From Magnolia sinica (taxonomy: Eukaryota; Streptophyta; Magnoliopsida; Magnoliales; Magnoliaceae): a DNA stretch of 64,000 nucleotides. Shown piece by piece: positions 1-10,182 of this stretch. The stretch lies in the NCBI RefSeq assembly GCF_029962835.1, contig NC_080577.1, positions 9,152,501 through 9,216,500 on the forward strand. Reading direction: 5' to 3'. The position numbers were made by a program, and so were the translations under genes. Position 1 is the stretch's first letter. Every line of letters begins with the position of its first letter. A model generated the notes under the pieces. That model saw nothing but the letters and a program-made list of their open reading frames with translations. It did no database searches and was not told the DNA's origin.

Positions 1-539
1 ACATGTCTGGTCCATTCATTCTATTTTACTGATCAATACTCTCAATTCAACTAGTTACTCGCCTTAATCAGGTTACATATGAGAAAGATATTGGGCATAC
101 AAGATTGATCAACAATTTCAGTGAAATTTGATTTAAACATCTGAAGTTATTTACTCTTCAATCTGAACTGATTAGATTGTCCAAAAACGATTAAAGGTTC
201 AATTAGTGGATGTGCCTAATAATTTAGTAATTTTATTTTTCATAGATAAATTTCAATTTTCATTTAAAAATAACATTTTTTTTTTCAAAATGTATATTTT
301 TTCACTCTTTTAACAAAATATCATTTTTATTATAAAATATTTCAAAAAAAATTAAAATACAAATTCTGAATTTTTATTTTCAAAATCTCAAAAAATTTCT
401 CATATTTTAATTTTTCCTCAAAAATTTCAAAATTCTGATTTTTTTTCTTCAAAAGCATCATTTTGTTCTCAAAATTTTTCTCAAACATAGTTAAAATTTC
501 TGAATTTCTCAATATTTTTTTTTCATGTGATATTACAAA
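1..539. other. AT-rich stretch without gene
   Basis: Strongly AT-rich, with runs of T and A and many small TTTCAAAA-like repeats. No reading frame, splice pattern or repeat terminus is visible. It may be the interior of the CACTA element whose end lies at 1202, but no second terminus was found. Confidence 0.3.
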
Positions 540-1202
540 TCATTTAAATATTATCTTTTAATTATATATATAAAAAATTTCCGCTCATATGATATAAAAA
601 CTATATATATATACACACACAAACATACTATCTTTACCGACGGTTTTTGTTCGTTGGTAAAAAATATTACCGACGGGAAAAAACGCTTTTACCAGCAAAA
701 AATTCGTTGGTACAAACATTGTTCCCGACGGCTTCGGTTCGTCGGTAAAACTCTTACCGCGAAACTTACCAAGATAGCAGGAAAAATTTTGTGAGTTAAA
801 ATTAGATCATTATTTCTAACGAAATTTTTCGTCAATAAATTTTTTTCGTCGATAAAAACATTATTTCCGACGGTTTTGGTTCGTCAGTAAAACTCTTACC
901 ACGAAACTTTTCGAGGCAGCGGGAAAATTTTAAGTTGAAAATTATATCATTATTACCGACGAAAGTTGTCGTTGGTAAAATATAAGTTTTACCAACGAAA
1001 ATATTATTCCCGACGGCTTTGGCCTGTCGGTAAAACTCTTAGTAGGAAAATTTTCTATCTTAAAAATATAACGAACTAAAGCTGTTGGGAATAATGTTTC
1101 GTAGAAAGGTTTTTGCCGACCAAAAAAATTTCGTCAGTAAAAGCGTTGTTTTACCTGACGAAAACATTTTTTTTGTCACTAAAAGCTCTATTTCTTGTAG
1201 TG
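540..1202 (-). mobile_element. CACTA (En/Spm-like) DNA transposon end
   Basis: Read on the minus strand, the element begins at 1202 with CACTACAAGAAAT, the classic terminal sequence of plant CACTA elements. Inside it, from about 630 to 1170, short units of the type ACCGACGG / TTCGTCGGTAAAA recur in both orientations, as expected of the subterminal repeats where En/Spm transposase binds. No transposase frame and no second terminus are visible, so this is a non-autonomous or truncated copy. The left limit is a guess. The terminus is clear from the sequence; the class is assigned from known CACTA ends. Confidence 0.7.
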
Positions 1203-1397
1203 GCCATACAATGTGTTATACTCAGTCCGTAGAATTTCTATTGACCTTCAAGCCATTCCTCCACGAGGCTCTTTCGATGAACAAAGTTGCATTTCCAAAA
1301 TGCTTCTAAACACAAATAAATATTTCTTCCTTTCAAATAAGACAGATAATAGATGTCCTTACTCCTAAATAACACATGATATTTTGTTTCGGACTAG

Positions 1398-1996
1398 GGG
1401 TGTGTTTGGGCAGTGGGATTAGAAGGGATTATGTGGGATGGGATTCATAGTCCTGTGCCAATTCCACTCCATGTCTGGGAGAATGGAAAAGCTTGGAATT
1501 AGATTAGATGGAATTGCATTGGGTCTTGTGCCAATTTCACTCAATGTTAGTAAGTTATGTAGGTCCCATCATGATGTGTGGGCTAAATCCACACCGTCCA
1601 CCCATTTTTCGAGATTATTTTAGAGCATGGGCCAAAAAATCAGGTAAATCTAAAGCTCAAGTGGACCCCACCATAGAAAGTAATGGGGATTGAATACTTA
1701 CCGTTGAAAACCTCTTTGGGACCACATAAGTTTTGGATCTACCTCATTTTTAGGCCCATGCCATAAAAGGAGGTTACAAAACAAATGAACGGTTTAGATA
1801 TAACACATGTATGTTATTCTCAGTAATTTCAAATGATGGTGGGTATTTCCATTCAATGTACCACCATATTACCAACAAAGCATGGCAGTAATCTTATCCC
1901 ATGGCAATAGGGGACAATCCCTGCCATGGGTAACAATTATGTTTTTTGAATCCCATCCCACCGAATCCCTTCTAATCCCACCGCCCAAACACGCCC
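1398..1996. mobile_element. Tourist-like (PIF/Harbinger) MITE
   Basis: About 600 bp with long terminal inverted repeats: GGGTGTGTTTGGGCAGTGGG at the left and the inverted form ending CCCAAACACGCCC at 1996. The inverted arms extend some 50 bp (GGGATTAGAAGGGATT is inside both). TAA follows the right end and TAG precedes the left end, close to the 3-bp TWA duplication of PIF/Harbinger elements. The interior carries the same core as the foldback family seen elsewhere in the window. A relative lies at 56353-57013. Confidence 0.75.
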
Positions 1997-2021
1997 TAAG
2001 AAGGTTGTAGGTTTTACGACG

Positions 2022-2518
2022 TGGATTTCCTGCTAATGAACTTCCTGTAACGGGAAGCTAAAAGGGGCCCACCGTTGTACTTGTGAGAAATCCACCCGTT
2101 CATCCATTTTTTCAGATCATTTTAGTCCATGGATCCAAAAATGAAGCATATCCAAAACTCAATTGGGCCACACGATAGGAAAAAGTGAGTAGGGAAATTC
2201 CTACCATTGAAACCTCCCTGGGTCCACCGTGATGTTCATATTCCATCCATACCGTTCATAAGGTTATTACTACTGGGATGAATTGAAAACACAAATTATT
2301 AGTCTAATCCTATACATCTGTGTCCCCATGAATGTTTCAACGGTGGACGTTCAATAATCAATGTTTCCTCTCTTGTGGCCCACTTGACTTTTGGATCTTC
2401 CTAATTTTTCGACTCCTGACCTAACATGATCCGGAAAAACGGATGGTCGGGGTGGATTTCTACAATTATCACGGTAGGCCCCACCTAGCTTCCGGTCGCA
2501 CTAAGTTCCGCGTCCTAG
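2022..2518. mobile_element. Foldback MITE of the GTGGGCCCCACC family
   Basis: Ends are inverted copies: GGGAAGCTAAAAGGGGCCCACC near the left matches the inverse of GGCCCCACCTAGCTTCC near 2490. The interior has the family core (CATCCATTTTTTCAGATCAT, then ATGAAGCATATCCAAAACTC, then the mirror-image half ending in ATCACGGTAGG). It sits about 470 bp upstream of the arogenate dehydrogenase start, so it could affect that promoter. Target duplications were not found. Confidence 0.6.
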
Positions 2519-2807
2519 TTTGCGTGCTCCAAAAATATTCCTAACCAAATAATAATAATAATAATAAATTGTCCTTCAGAATAAAACCATGCACGATACA
2601 CCTAACCCTTAGATCTAGACCTTTCATTCAATCGACACCACCTGGGCTCAGCAACCCTCCTAAATTTCCAAGGCTCGGAAAATCCTAGCCATCCAACATA
2701 TTTGTTAATGAAACAAATAAGCAATAGCAGAAGTCTTCTAAGTGGACGGTTAGGATTGCACAATTGTATTCCACGCAATCGACGGTCTGATTTCTCTAAA
2801 TGTGAGA

Positions 2808-2813
2808 CACGTG
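2808..2813 (+). promoter_or_regulatory. G-box in the arogenate dehydrogenase promoter
   Basis: CACGTG within ACACGTGC lies about 110 bp upstream of the TATA-like element. G-boxes bind bZIP and bHLH factors in plants; a role here is inference from position only. Confidence 0.3.
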
Positions 2814-2918
2814 CACCCAAATCAAACAAGGTTAACAGTCACCGTCCAATGAAATGGAATCCACGTAAATTCCCAGTAAAGAAAGAGGTGTTTGTGGAAA
2901 TGCCTATGCCATTTTCTT

Positions 2919-2927
2919 CATAAATAG
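2919..2927 (+). promoter_or_regulatory. TATA-like box of arogenate dehydrogenase
   Basis: CATAAATAG lies about 65-70 bp upstream of the chosen start. Transcription would begin near 2950, just past the out-of-frame ATG at 2945; if it begins further upstream that ATG would open an overlapping upstream frame. Confidence 0.45.
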
Positions 2928-2991
2928 CACATCGCTCGGAGCACATGGCCTGTGAGGAGAACGTTCAAGCCAAAGTGGTGGTAGAGAAGAC

Positions 2992-5900
2992 ATGGCCTCA
3001 TTCCATATCTGCCACTACAAATCCACCTTCCAATCAAAGGCCCACTCTCCTCCAAATCAATCCCCACCTTCCATCCTAACAAGTCAAGTGGCTCTTATCT
3101 CCAAATACACCCCCTACAAACCCAATTGTACCAAATTCAACATATCCATCCGTCCAAAACACACCCAAATCTACAACCATGTCGATCAGTCCATCGAATC
3201 ATCATCCACCGCACACGAATCGCCCTTGACGATCGGGATCGTTGGATTCGGAAACTTCGGGCAGTTCATCGTGAAGGTGCTGAAGAGACAAGGCCACAAT
3301 GTTCTAGCAACGTCCCGATCGGATTACTCGGACTACTGCCAGCAGCACGGGATCGAATACTTCCGGTGAGTCCTGCTTGCCCGATAAGTGTTTGATCTGA
3401 GCTTTTGTAACGTTGGTTCCTCTGTTCTTGCAGTGATGTCGACGGGTTATGCTCCCAACAGCCAGATGCGATATTAGTGTGCTGTTCGATATTGTCGACG
3501 GAGAGTGTCATTCGAAAAATCCCAATTCACAAGCTCAAGCCCAACACCATTTTCGCAGATGTGTTGTCTGTCAAATTGTTTCCGAGGAATCTCTTTCTAG
3601 AGGTATTCTTTAAGTCTTTTATATAATAATCTCTAGTATAGATAGATTTTGATGGGATTGAGAAATTGGGTTGGTTTTTTAAGGTTCTTCCGCCGGGGTT
3701 TGGGATAGTCTGCACGCATCCGATGTTTGGTCCGGAGAGTGGAAAACATAGCTGGGCTGGATTGCCGTTCGTCTACGACAAGGTCCGAATTACAGAGAAT
3801 AGTATCCAAGAACAGAAATGCAATCAGCTGTTGAGTATTTTTGAGAAGGAGGTTAGTAATAGATGTGTTGAAGTATCCAAATGCGTTTTTGGGGCATGTA
3901 GAACAGGTACCAGCTATTTTTTATGTGGATATATATCGTAACAGTCGAGTTTGATATCGGTGTCTGATTTTTTCAGGGATGCCTAATGGTGGAAATGTCC
4001 TGTGAAGAACATGACCGACATGCCGCAGGCAGCCAGTTCATAACTCATACAATTGGAAGGTGAGAATAAGAGACAGAATGTTAGGAATGGTGTGATGTTG
4101 ATATTCTGAAATCAATCAATGCTTGTATATGATGCTGATTCCTCTGCAACATTTGTAGAAGGAGAACTGATCATATACAGGCAGGCATGCAATGCATTTT
4201 CACCTATGAGAAATCACTCAGGCAATCTATCCATTGTTTTCATTCCTTCAAAATTTCTATCACACTGGATCAATGAATAGATTGGGAACATTCAAGTGGA
4301 AAATAGAGATTTTATTACTATTATTATTATCAATTTTAGGCCCGGACCTAACCTTTTGTTTTCGGCTCGGGCCTAACTCTACACGTGTAGTAACTTGAAG
4401 TCCTCCCTTATTAAGAATAAGAATGTAGCACAAAAATCAGACATGAAAATGATGAGGCAGGTCACCCCTTTGAGAAACAGTGGGTGGTTCAGAAAAATTG
4501 CCAACGTTACATATTCACCATAAACCCCATTTGTGGACCCGTCTGGTTTTTAGTGTGACAAAGGGAGGGATGTGATGAGGTCTATCACCGTCTTCCTCAA
4601 GGATAACTACTCTGAATTCATGGAGGTCTTTGGATTTCTCAGAGAGTTTCCTCGAATCCATGAGGATGAAATATAAATAATTTCTAATAAATTTGAAAAT
4701 AAATTAATTGATGAATAAAAACGAAATTATAATCCTTGAGCTCAACCATAGGATGAAGTTTTAGACTCTAACTCCAATTCAAACTCTCTAAAAATGTGAC
4801 TTACGATAAATGGTAAACTTGATGGTCACAATTCCTACTAGACTTCTTGGTTGAAATAATCCCTTTTCATGTTGGGCACGACTCTTACGACTCAATGGAT
4901 TAAAAGTTATTATCGAACTAAAACTTACTATTTATAGTAACAACAAAAATAAAATGTACTTTTGACCATCGATATGTCTCGCAAATTCGGCGTGGGCAAC
5001 CCGGCGTAGTGAAGTTGGTTGGGTAGGGTAGCTTCTCTTACCCCAAAATCATATATGCTCAATGAATCAAAAAGTTATGATTGAACTAAAACTTACTATT
5101 TATAATCAAAACAAAAATAAAATGAACTTTTGACCGTCAATATGATGGAATCTTGCAAATTCGGCATGGGCAACCCGGCATAGTGGGTTGGTTGGCTAAA
5201 GTTGATTCTCCTACCAAAAATCATATATGATATGTTGAAAAACTCATTCCAATTTGCGAGATACAATTGTTTTAAGGTTCTAACAATCTTGATGAATTCC
5301 ACCTCCGATCGGGCCTTCTCTAGTCCATCTTTGCCACGAAAGTTTCCGCAACCGGCTCTACATCATAGTGCCAGGTCATCATCGTTGTGGGGCCTGCCTT
5401 ATGTATGACTAAGATGTCTTGCACGCACGCGTTTCACATCTACTTTCAGTTCTGAGAATATTTCCAGGATGAGTAAGATGGCAGGCCCATTGATGCTCTT
5501 GAAGCTCCTGTGCTTATATATAAATGGGTGGAGTGGATGGTCAAATCACCAATCTTGACCCTTCAATATGTTCTCCCTATATATGTTTCATGCGATTAAA
5601 AAATGCCTTAGATAAAACATGGTTTAAGACTCCAACAAGTCTAGTGAAACTCATCCTGAGTCGACTCAGACTCGGCCAGGCATAATCCAGTTTGAGACCA
5701 CGAGTCACAGGGACAAGTCGCCACCGACTAGGCTGCATCATGCCAATGGGTGAGTCCCAGACTCAACTCGAGGTTAGACTAATCTACTGGGTCTTTAACC
5801 AATGGATAAAAATGGTCTAATAATCAATATGGATGTTCTATTCCATCTTTAGATCGACTAGGCTGAGTCACAGGACTTTCTCCTCTCTCTATTTTTTTTT

Positions 5901-7038
5901 TTGTTCTACATCTCTCATCTTAGAACGTTTTCCTAACAAAATGGTATTTTTATTTTATTTTTTAATGTAGGATCTTGTCCCATCTCAATTTGGAGTCTAC
6001 ACCCATCAGCACAAAAGGATACGAGACTCTCTTGCAACTGGTAATTGAAAATACATCTCTAACATGTATTTTTATACATACATTATATTAATACGGTTTC
6101 ATTGCAGACTGAAAATACGGTCAGCGATAGCTTTGATCTCTACTATGGCCTATTCATGTACAACGTGAACGCCACCGGGCAGGTAACTTCCTTTTCATTA
6201 TTTACGCAGTTTGTCTTAAGATGCAATTTTTCCCACTCACATGCCACCCGTAAGGGAATCAGTACCATCAAAATGATGGGCCCCACCATGAAGATCACCT
6301 TTCTTGAAAATAAGGCTCTTCCATTCACTAGGTGGGCCAAGCTTGTATGTTGAGTCAAACCTACAGTTGTCCATTGATTCCAACGGCATGGCCCACATGA
6401 TCAGTGAACTGGTCTGATTGTTATTCCAAGAAATATTCATGGTGGGGTATGCCGCTTTTGTGGTATTTAAAGGAGATGAAAACAAAGATGGGCCAGTCAT
6501 CAGGCACTCAAAACCGTTAATATATCAATTGCCAGCCAATGGCCTCCCTCAATGTACAGGCGTGGAACAACTAATGGCTGGATTGATCCCTTTTTCACCT
6601 TTTGAACGGCTCGGATGTTCTACAGAAGTTTAAAATTAATTATGGGGAGAGAGAGACTTGGATGGGGAACTTGTCATACATGGCTTGTATTTGATCAGTT
6701 TGCTTTTGTAAATGTATTTCCAAAGACTCATTTGGGTGGTGGCCCACCTAATAATTTAGAATGTAATGGACGTGTAAAACGGCATGCAGATTGAGAATCT
6801 TGACAGAGCTTTGGAGACAGTGAAACAAAAGCTATTTGGGAGGCTACACGACATACTGAGAAAGCAAATCGTAGAGAGGGTGCCAATGCAAGGGCTGGCC
6901 CACAAGAAAAGGGAAGTCAGTACTTCTACAGCATACTTCTTACCTAACACCCACGGAATCAAGGACCTTAATTCCTTAGCCATGCCTTCTCCACCACGTG
7001 AACGCAAGGAGGAGGCTGTCCCACTTGCTCCTGATTGA
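2992..7038 (+). CDS. TYRAAT2: Arogenate dehydrogenase, chloroplastic (7 exons)
   Basis: Converts arogenate to tyrosine with NADP+, the last step of tyrosine synthesis in plastids. Exons: 2992-3365, 3434-3602, 3684-3851, 3977-4059, 5971-6040, 6108-6182, 6790-7038; all introns are GT-AG and the joined frame gives 395 aa. Residues 1-70 are rich in Ser, Pro, Lys and Thr and look like a transit peptide. GIVGFGNFG at 82-90 is the Rossmann dinucleotide motif; THPMFGP around His193 carries the TyrA-family catalytic histidine; MSCEEHD and GSQFITHT follow in exon 4. Asp295 in SDSF matches, by my unaided alignment, the acidic residue that marks arogenate rather than prephenate specificity. The tail after RKQIVERV runs about 50 residues beyond family members I recall. 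Intron 4 (1.9 kb) holds repeats. The symbol is by resemblance to the single-domain Arabidopsis enzyme; orthology is not tested. Confidence 0.93.
4899..5241 (+). repeat. Tandem duplication of about 165 bp in intron 4
   Basis: Two head-to-tail copies, about 4899-5064 and 5062-5241. Both contain ACTAAAACTTACTATTTATA, then CGCAAATTCGGCGTGGGCAA or its variant, then CAAAATCATATATG or its variant. The copies differ at many positions, so the duplication is not recent. It lies wholly within an intron of the arogenate dehydrogenase gene. Confidence 0.75.
5636..5880. repeat. GAGTC/GACTC-rich dispersed repeat in intron 4
   Basis: Contains CTGAGTCGACTCAGACTCGG and several further GAGTC or GACTC motifs. 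The same motif style recurs at about 12000-12190 and 29390-29530, so this is a dispersed family of unknown class. Its limits are approximate. Confidence 0.45.
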
Positions 7039-7299
7039 TTGACTGCGACACAATTGGTAGGCTCCACCAGATTTATCGAGTGCTTTTAGCCTTCACTTGC
7101 AATTTCACTCCTTTTTGTTTTTCTGTTTGTTTGTTTAGCCATCCTTAACTTTTACAAGTAGAATATGGATGTATCATTTAGGATACGGTTTCTCTGTATA
7201 TGAATGCCCGCCCGTGCATGAAGTCAAACAATGGAATGATGCTCATGTTTTTCTTGACTTTTTTTTTTTTTGGCTGTTGGCTCGACTTTTTTTCCATTG

Positions 7300-8657
7300 A
7301 AATATGGAATTTGACTCGGAGTTAAAGATATGTTTAACTTGGAGTCGCCGCTACTCAAAAGAAGCTTGGAATCTCCATTGGTTAGAAATTGTCGAATTGC
7401 TTGTGTCGGGAAACACAAGATTCTACAACTCGAGTGACTCCTATAGTTAGTTTGTAGCAGTAGATTTTAGGTACGAGTTACCAAAAAGGAAGGGGTTTAG
7501 GCATCCTTTTCCACCTGTGGAGCTCAAGATCTCAACTTTACTGGGTTGTACGGTTTTTAGGGGGATTTATATAATCAATTTAAGCCATACTTACCCCAAG
7601 TTGTAAGGCAAGGATAAGCAAAATAAGAAGCTAAAAAACTAATCAGTAGCAAAAGTAAAGAAAACACACAAAGTTAAGCCATACTTCATAGGATTTTTAA
7701 GACTTGGGTTGTGAAATATTTTTAAAAAGAAAAAAAATGAAAGAAGAATAAGGGCGTTGGTGGGTGTAGATGCTGCAAGTGCGTAGGAAATGTGTGGAGT
7801 AAAATCCGTACGGCTTGATTTTGTCATGTGAAAGGAAAATGGAAAATCATACATCCTTTTCGGGTGTCCCAGATTTCGACCATACTATGTTGACTTTAGT
7901 AGTTGCTTTAGCTTTGACTTTGACTTTGACTGAAAGATAACCTAACAAGAGAAAATTCCAAAGAGGATTGAGAATTAGGCACATGCTGTTTCCCAGGTAA
8001 TGAAAGTCAGTTGGCGTTTGAGTAGATTTGGACAGATCCAGCTCTCTTCGGCTGAACCCTCTGGCCACACTCTTCTTCCCTCCATCATATTGCTCTCTAC
8101 CATCCTTAGATGGAGAACTCTCATCTTTGAACTGTTATCTCTCTCTGTTTTTCAACTATCCTCTCCCTAGCAACAAGTTGCCTTATATAGGCAAACGGGT
8201 TGCGCCGTGTACCCTGGCAACGTGGTTTGGGCTGTGCCGAGCCAAGACGCATCAAGGAAACAGTCGGCTCGGGAGCAACGTACAGAGGCTCCGGGCAGCC
8301 TCTGATCGGAGGTTGTGGCGGTTATGTGCAGGAACGGTGGACCGGGAACCGTGTCTGCCACACTGTTTTCATGGAAACAGATTTCCCTACACCATAAAGA
8401 GACTGCCACCTTTTCTCCAATTCGATAGTGTTTAGCTAGATGGCTCTGGGTTTGTATATCTTCACCTAGTCTATTATTTGTGTGTCTTGGTTTTGACCAA
8501 TCTGATCCGATGGTTGTCTCCAGTGTGCAATTTTAATCATGCATGTTGTCTCCAGTGTGGACTCGAGCGAGACACATGCATGATTAAAATGATCAAGCTC
8601 GAGTCCAATTGAAGTCACTAAGTGGGATCTAATTCCTTTTAAAGTGAGGTGTCTACA
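7300..8657 (+). mobile_element. Ty3/gypsy LTR fossil, possibly Tat/Ogre type
   Basis: The stretch begins near CTTGGAGTCGCCGCTACTC and GGTACGAGTTACCAAAAAGG, sequences like those that recur beside plant Tat/Ogre LTRs, and ends near GAGGTGTCTACA, similar to the ends of those LTRs. A TATA-like CTTATATAGG lies near 8182. No gag-pol coding sequence is visible, so this is a broken, old fragment. The family call rests on memory of similar sequences and the limits are approximate. Confidence 0.4.
8530..8590. repeat. Perfect 17-bp inverted repeat (hairpin)
   Basis: ATTTTAATCATGCATGT at 8530-8546 and its exact complement at 8574-8590, separated by 27 bp. The 15-bp string GTTGTCTCCAGTGTG also occurs twice in direct orientation just before and inside the loop. 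It lies within the LTR fossil. Its role is unknown. Confidence 0.85.
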
Positions 8658-8749
8658 CTATACAAATCTTTGCTCTTTCACGGTGTCATGCAAAAGAGGG
8701 TTATTACATATGACTCAGTGGTAAATAGATTGCGTTTTAATATTGAGGT

Positions 8750-8960
8750 CACGAGGAGCCCTATGGAGCTCACCTTGATGTATGGATTTTATCCGTCCTG
8801 TCTATCCATTTTTTCAGATCATTTTAGATCATTTCAGAGTATGAGTCTTTTTTTCATATCATTTTAAAGTATGAGTCTAAAAATTAGGCAAGTACGGTGC
8901 TCAAAGTAAATGGCACCATTGGAAGAAGGGCATTAAGTTTTTCATATCACTTTAAAATAT
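8750..8960. repeat. Fragment of the foldback family
   Basis: Carries one half of the family core (GAGCTCACCTTGATGTATGG, then CTATCCATTTTTTCAGATCA) and then degenerates. No second terminus is visible. The following 8960-9640 is AT-rich and holds no gene or clear repeat I can recognise. Confidence 0.5.
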
Positions 8961-9649
8961 GAGCTTAATATCATTTTCATATCCGTTCAATGAAGAACTT
9001 TGATACTTGGTGATGATTCATATGAAAATTGTTCATATGACAGCCCACTTCAATGTGATTTTAGCCGTTGTAGGCATTGTTTTTAAAGTATTATTTTACA
9101 GTGGACCACCTAATATATGAGTCACAGTTATTTCTGGGATCCAACATGAGCAGGTCCATTTAATGGGCAAATTCGGCATCATGCGAGCATCATTTTTCAC
9201 TCCACAAGGGTATGTTTCAAAAAGAACCAACATTCGTACACTTAAAACAACTCCTTTTAATGAAGAACTTTGATACTAGGCACTGATTTTTGGACGATAA
9301 GCAGGCCCTTACTAGGTACGCATATATGGCCCACAGCTAAAGAAATTAAATCATTCAAATTATAGCTTCTACCTTAGATATATCATAAATAGAAAGTTAA
9401 GAGTATTTTTATCATTATTTTTAATAAGTGTAGATTATTTCTAAAGAAATTATTCTTTGAAATTGTTTATTGAAAATTATTTACCTTGAAAAGTGTATGC
9501 TTATGCATGAAAAAAGAATTCATTGCAATGGTTTCAACGATGAGTGTCGAATGAATCCCTACTGTTTCCACTTAAGCCTTCCGCCGAAAATGTGTTAAAA
9601 TCAGAGGTTAGGATTGTTCAAGCAACATGAATTTTGGACCGTGAGACGA

Positions 9650-10171
9650 GAGTGCTAGTTGGCTGCGACCCCAGAACTAGCTACATGGGGTGGGACCCCG
9701 ACTGTGGGGCCCACCTCGATGTGTGCGTTGTAGATCTATTCCGTCAATCTGTTTTTCCAGCTCATTTTAGAGCATGGGCCAAAAAAATGAAGCAGATCCA
9801 AGTAGGTGGACTACACCACAAGAAACAGTGGTCATTGACAGCTAAAAACTATTTGTGGGCCAAAAAAGTTTTGGATCAAGCTGATATTTGTAATTTCCCT
9901 TTATCTAGATCAGTGTAACCTTATCAAGAGGTTGGATGGCAGATAAACATTACGGTGGTTACTAAAAAGTTTTTAATGGTGAGTGTTTAATTACCAATCT
10001 TTCTGTAGTGTGTTCCACCTGAGATTTCTATCTGTTTCATTTTCAGGCCTATGCTCTAAAATAATCTTGAAAAACGGATCGACGGCCTAGATATACAATG
10101 TATGCATCGATGTGGGCCCCACGGTCAGTATCCCATCCACATCGCTGGGTCCGGGGTCGCATAAGTCGCGT
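9650..10171. mobile_element. Foldback MITE with 11-bp target duplication
   Basis: A whole 522-bp element flanked by the same 11 bp, CCGTGAGACGA, at 9639-9649 and 10172-10182. The ends are inverted: GGCTGCGACCCC at the left and GGGGTCGCATAAGTC at the right. Inside are the paired halves of the family (GGGGCCCACCTCGATGTGTG and the inverse ATGCATCGATGTGGGCCCC). An 11-bp duplication and long inverted ends suggest a Mutator-like origin. No coding capacity is seen, so it depends on a partner for movement. Confidence 0.8.
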
Positions 10172-10182
10172 CCGTGAGACGA

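Noticed and set aside
8028-8435. 135-aa open frame
   Set aside because: It lies in LTR-like sequence and shows no family features.
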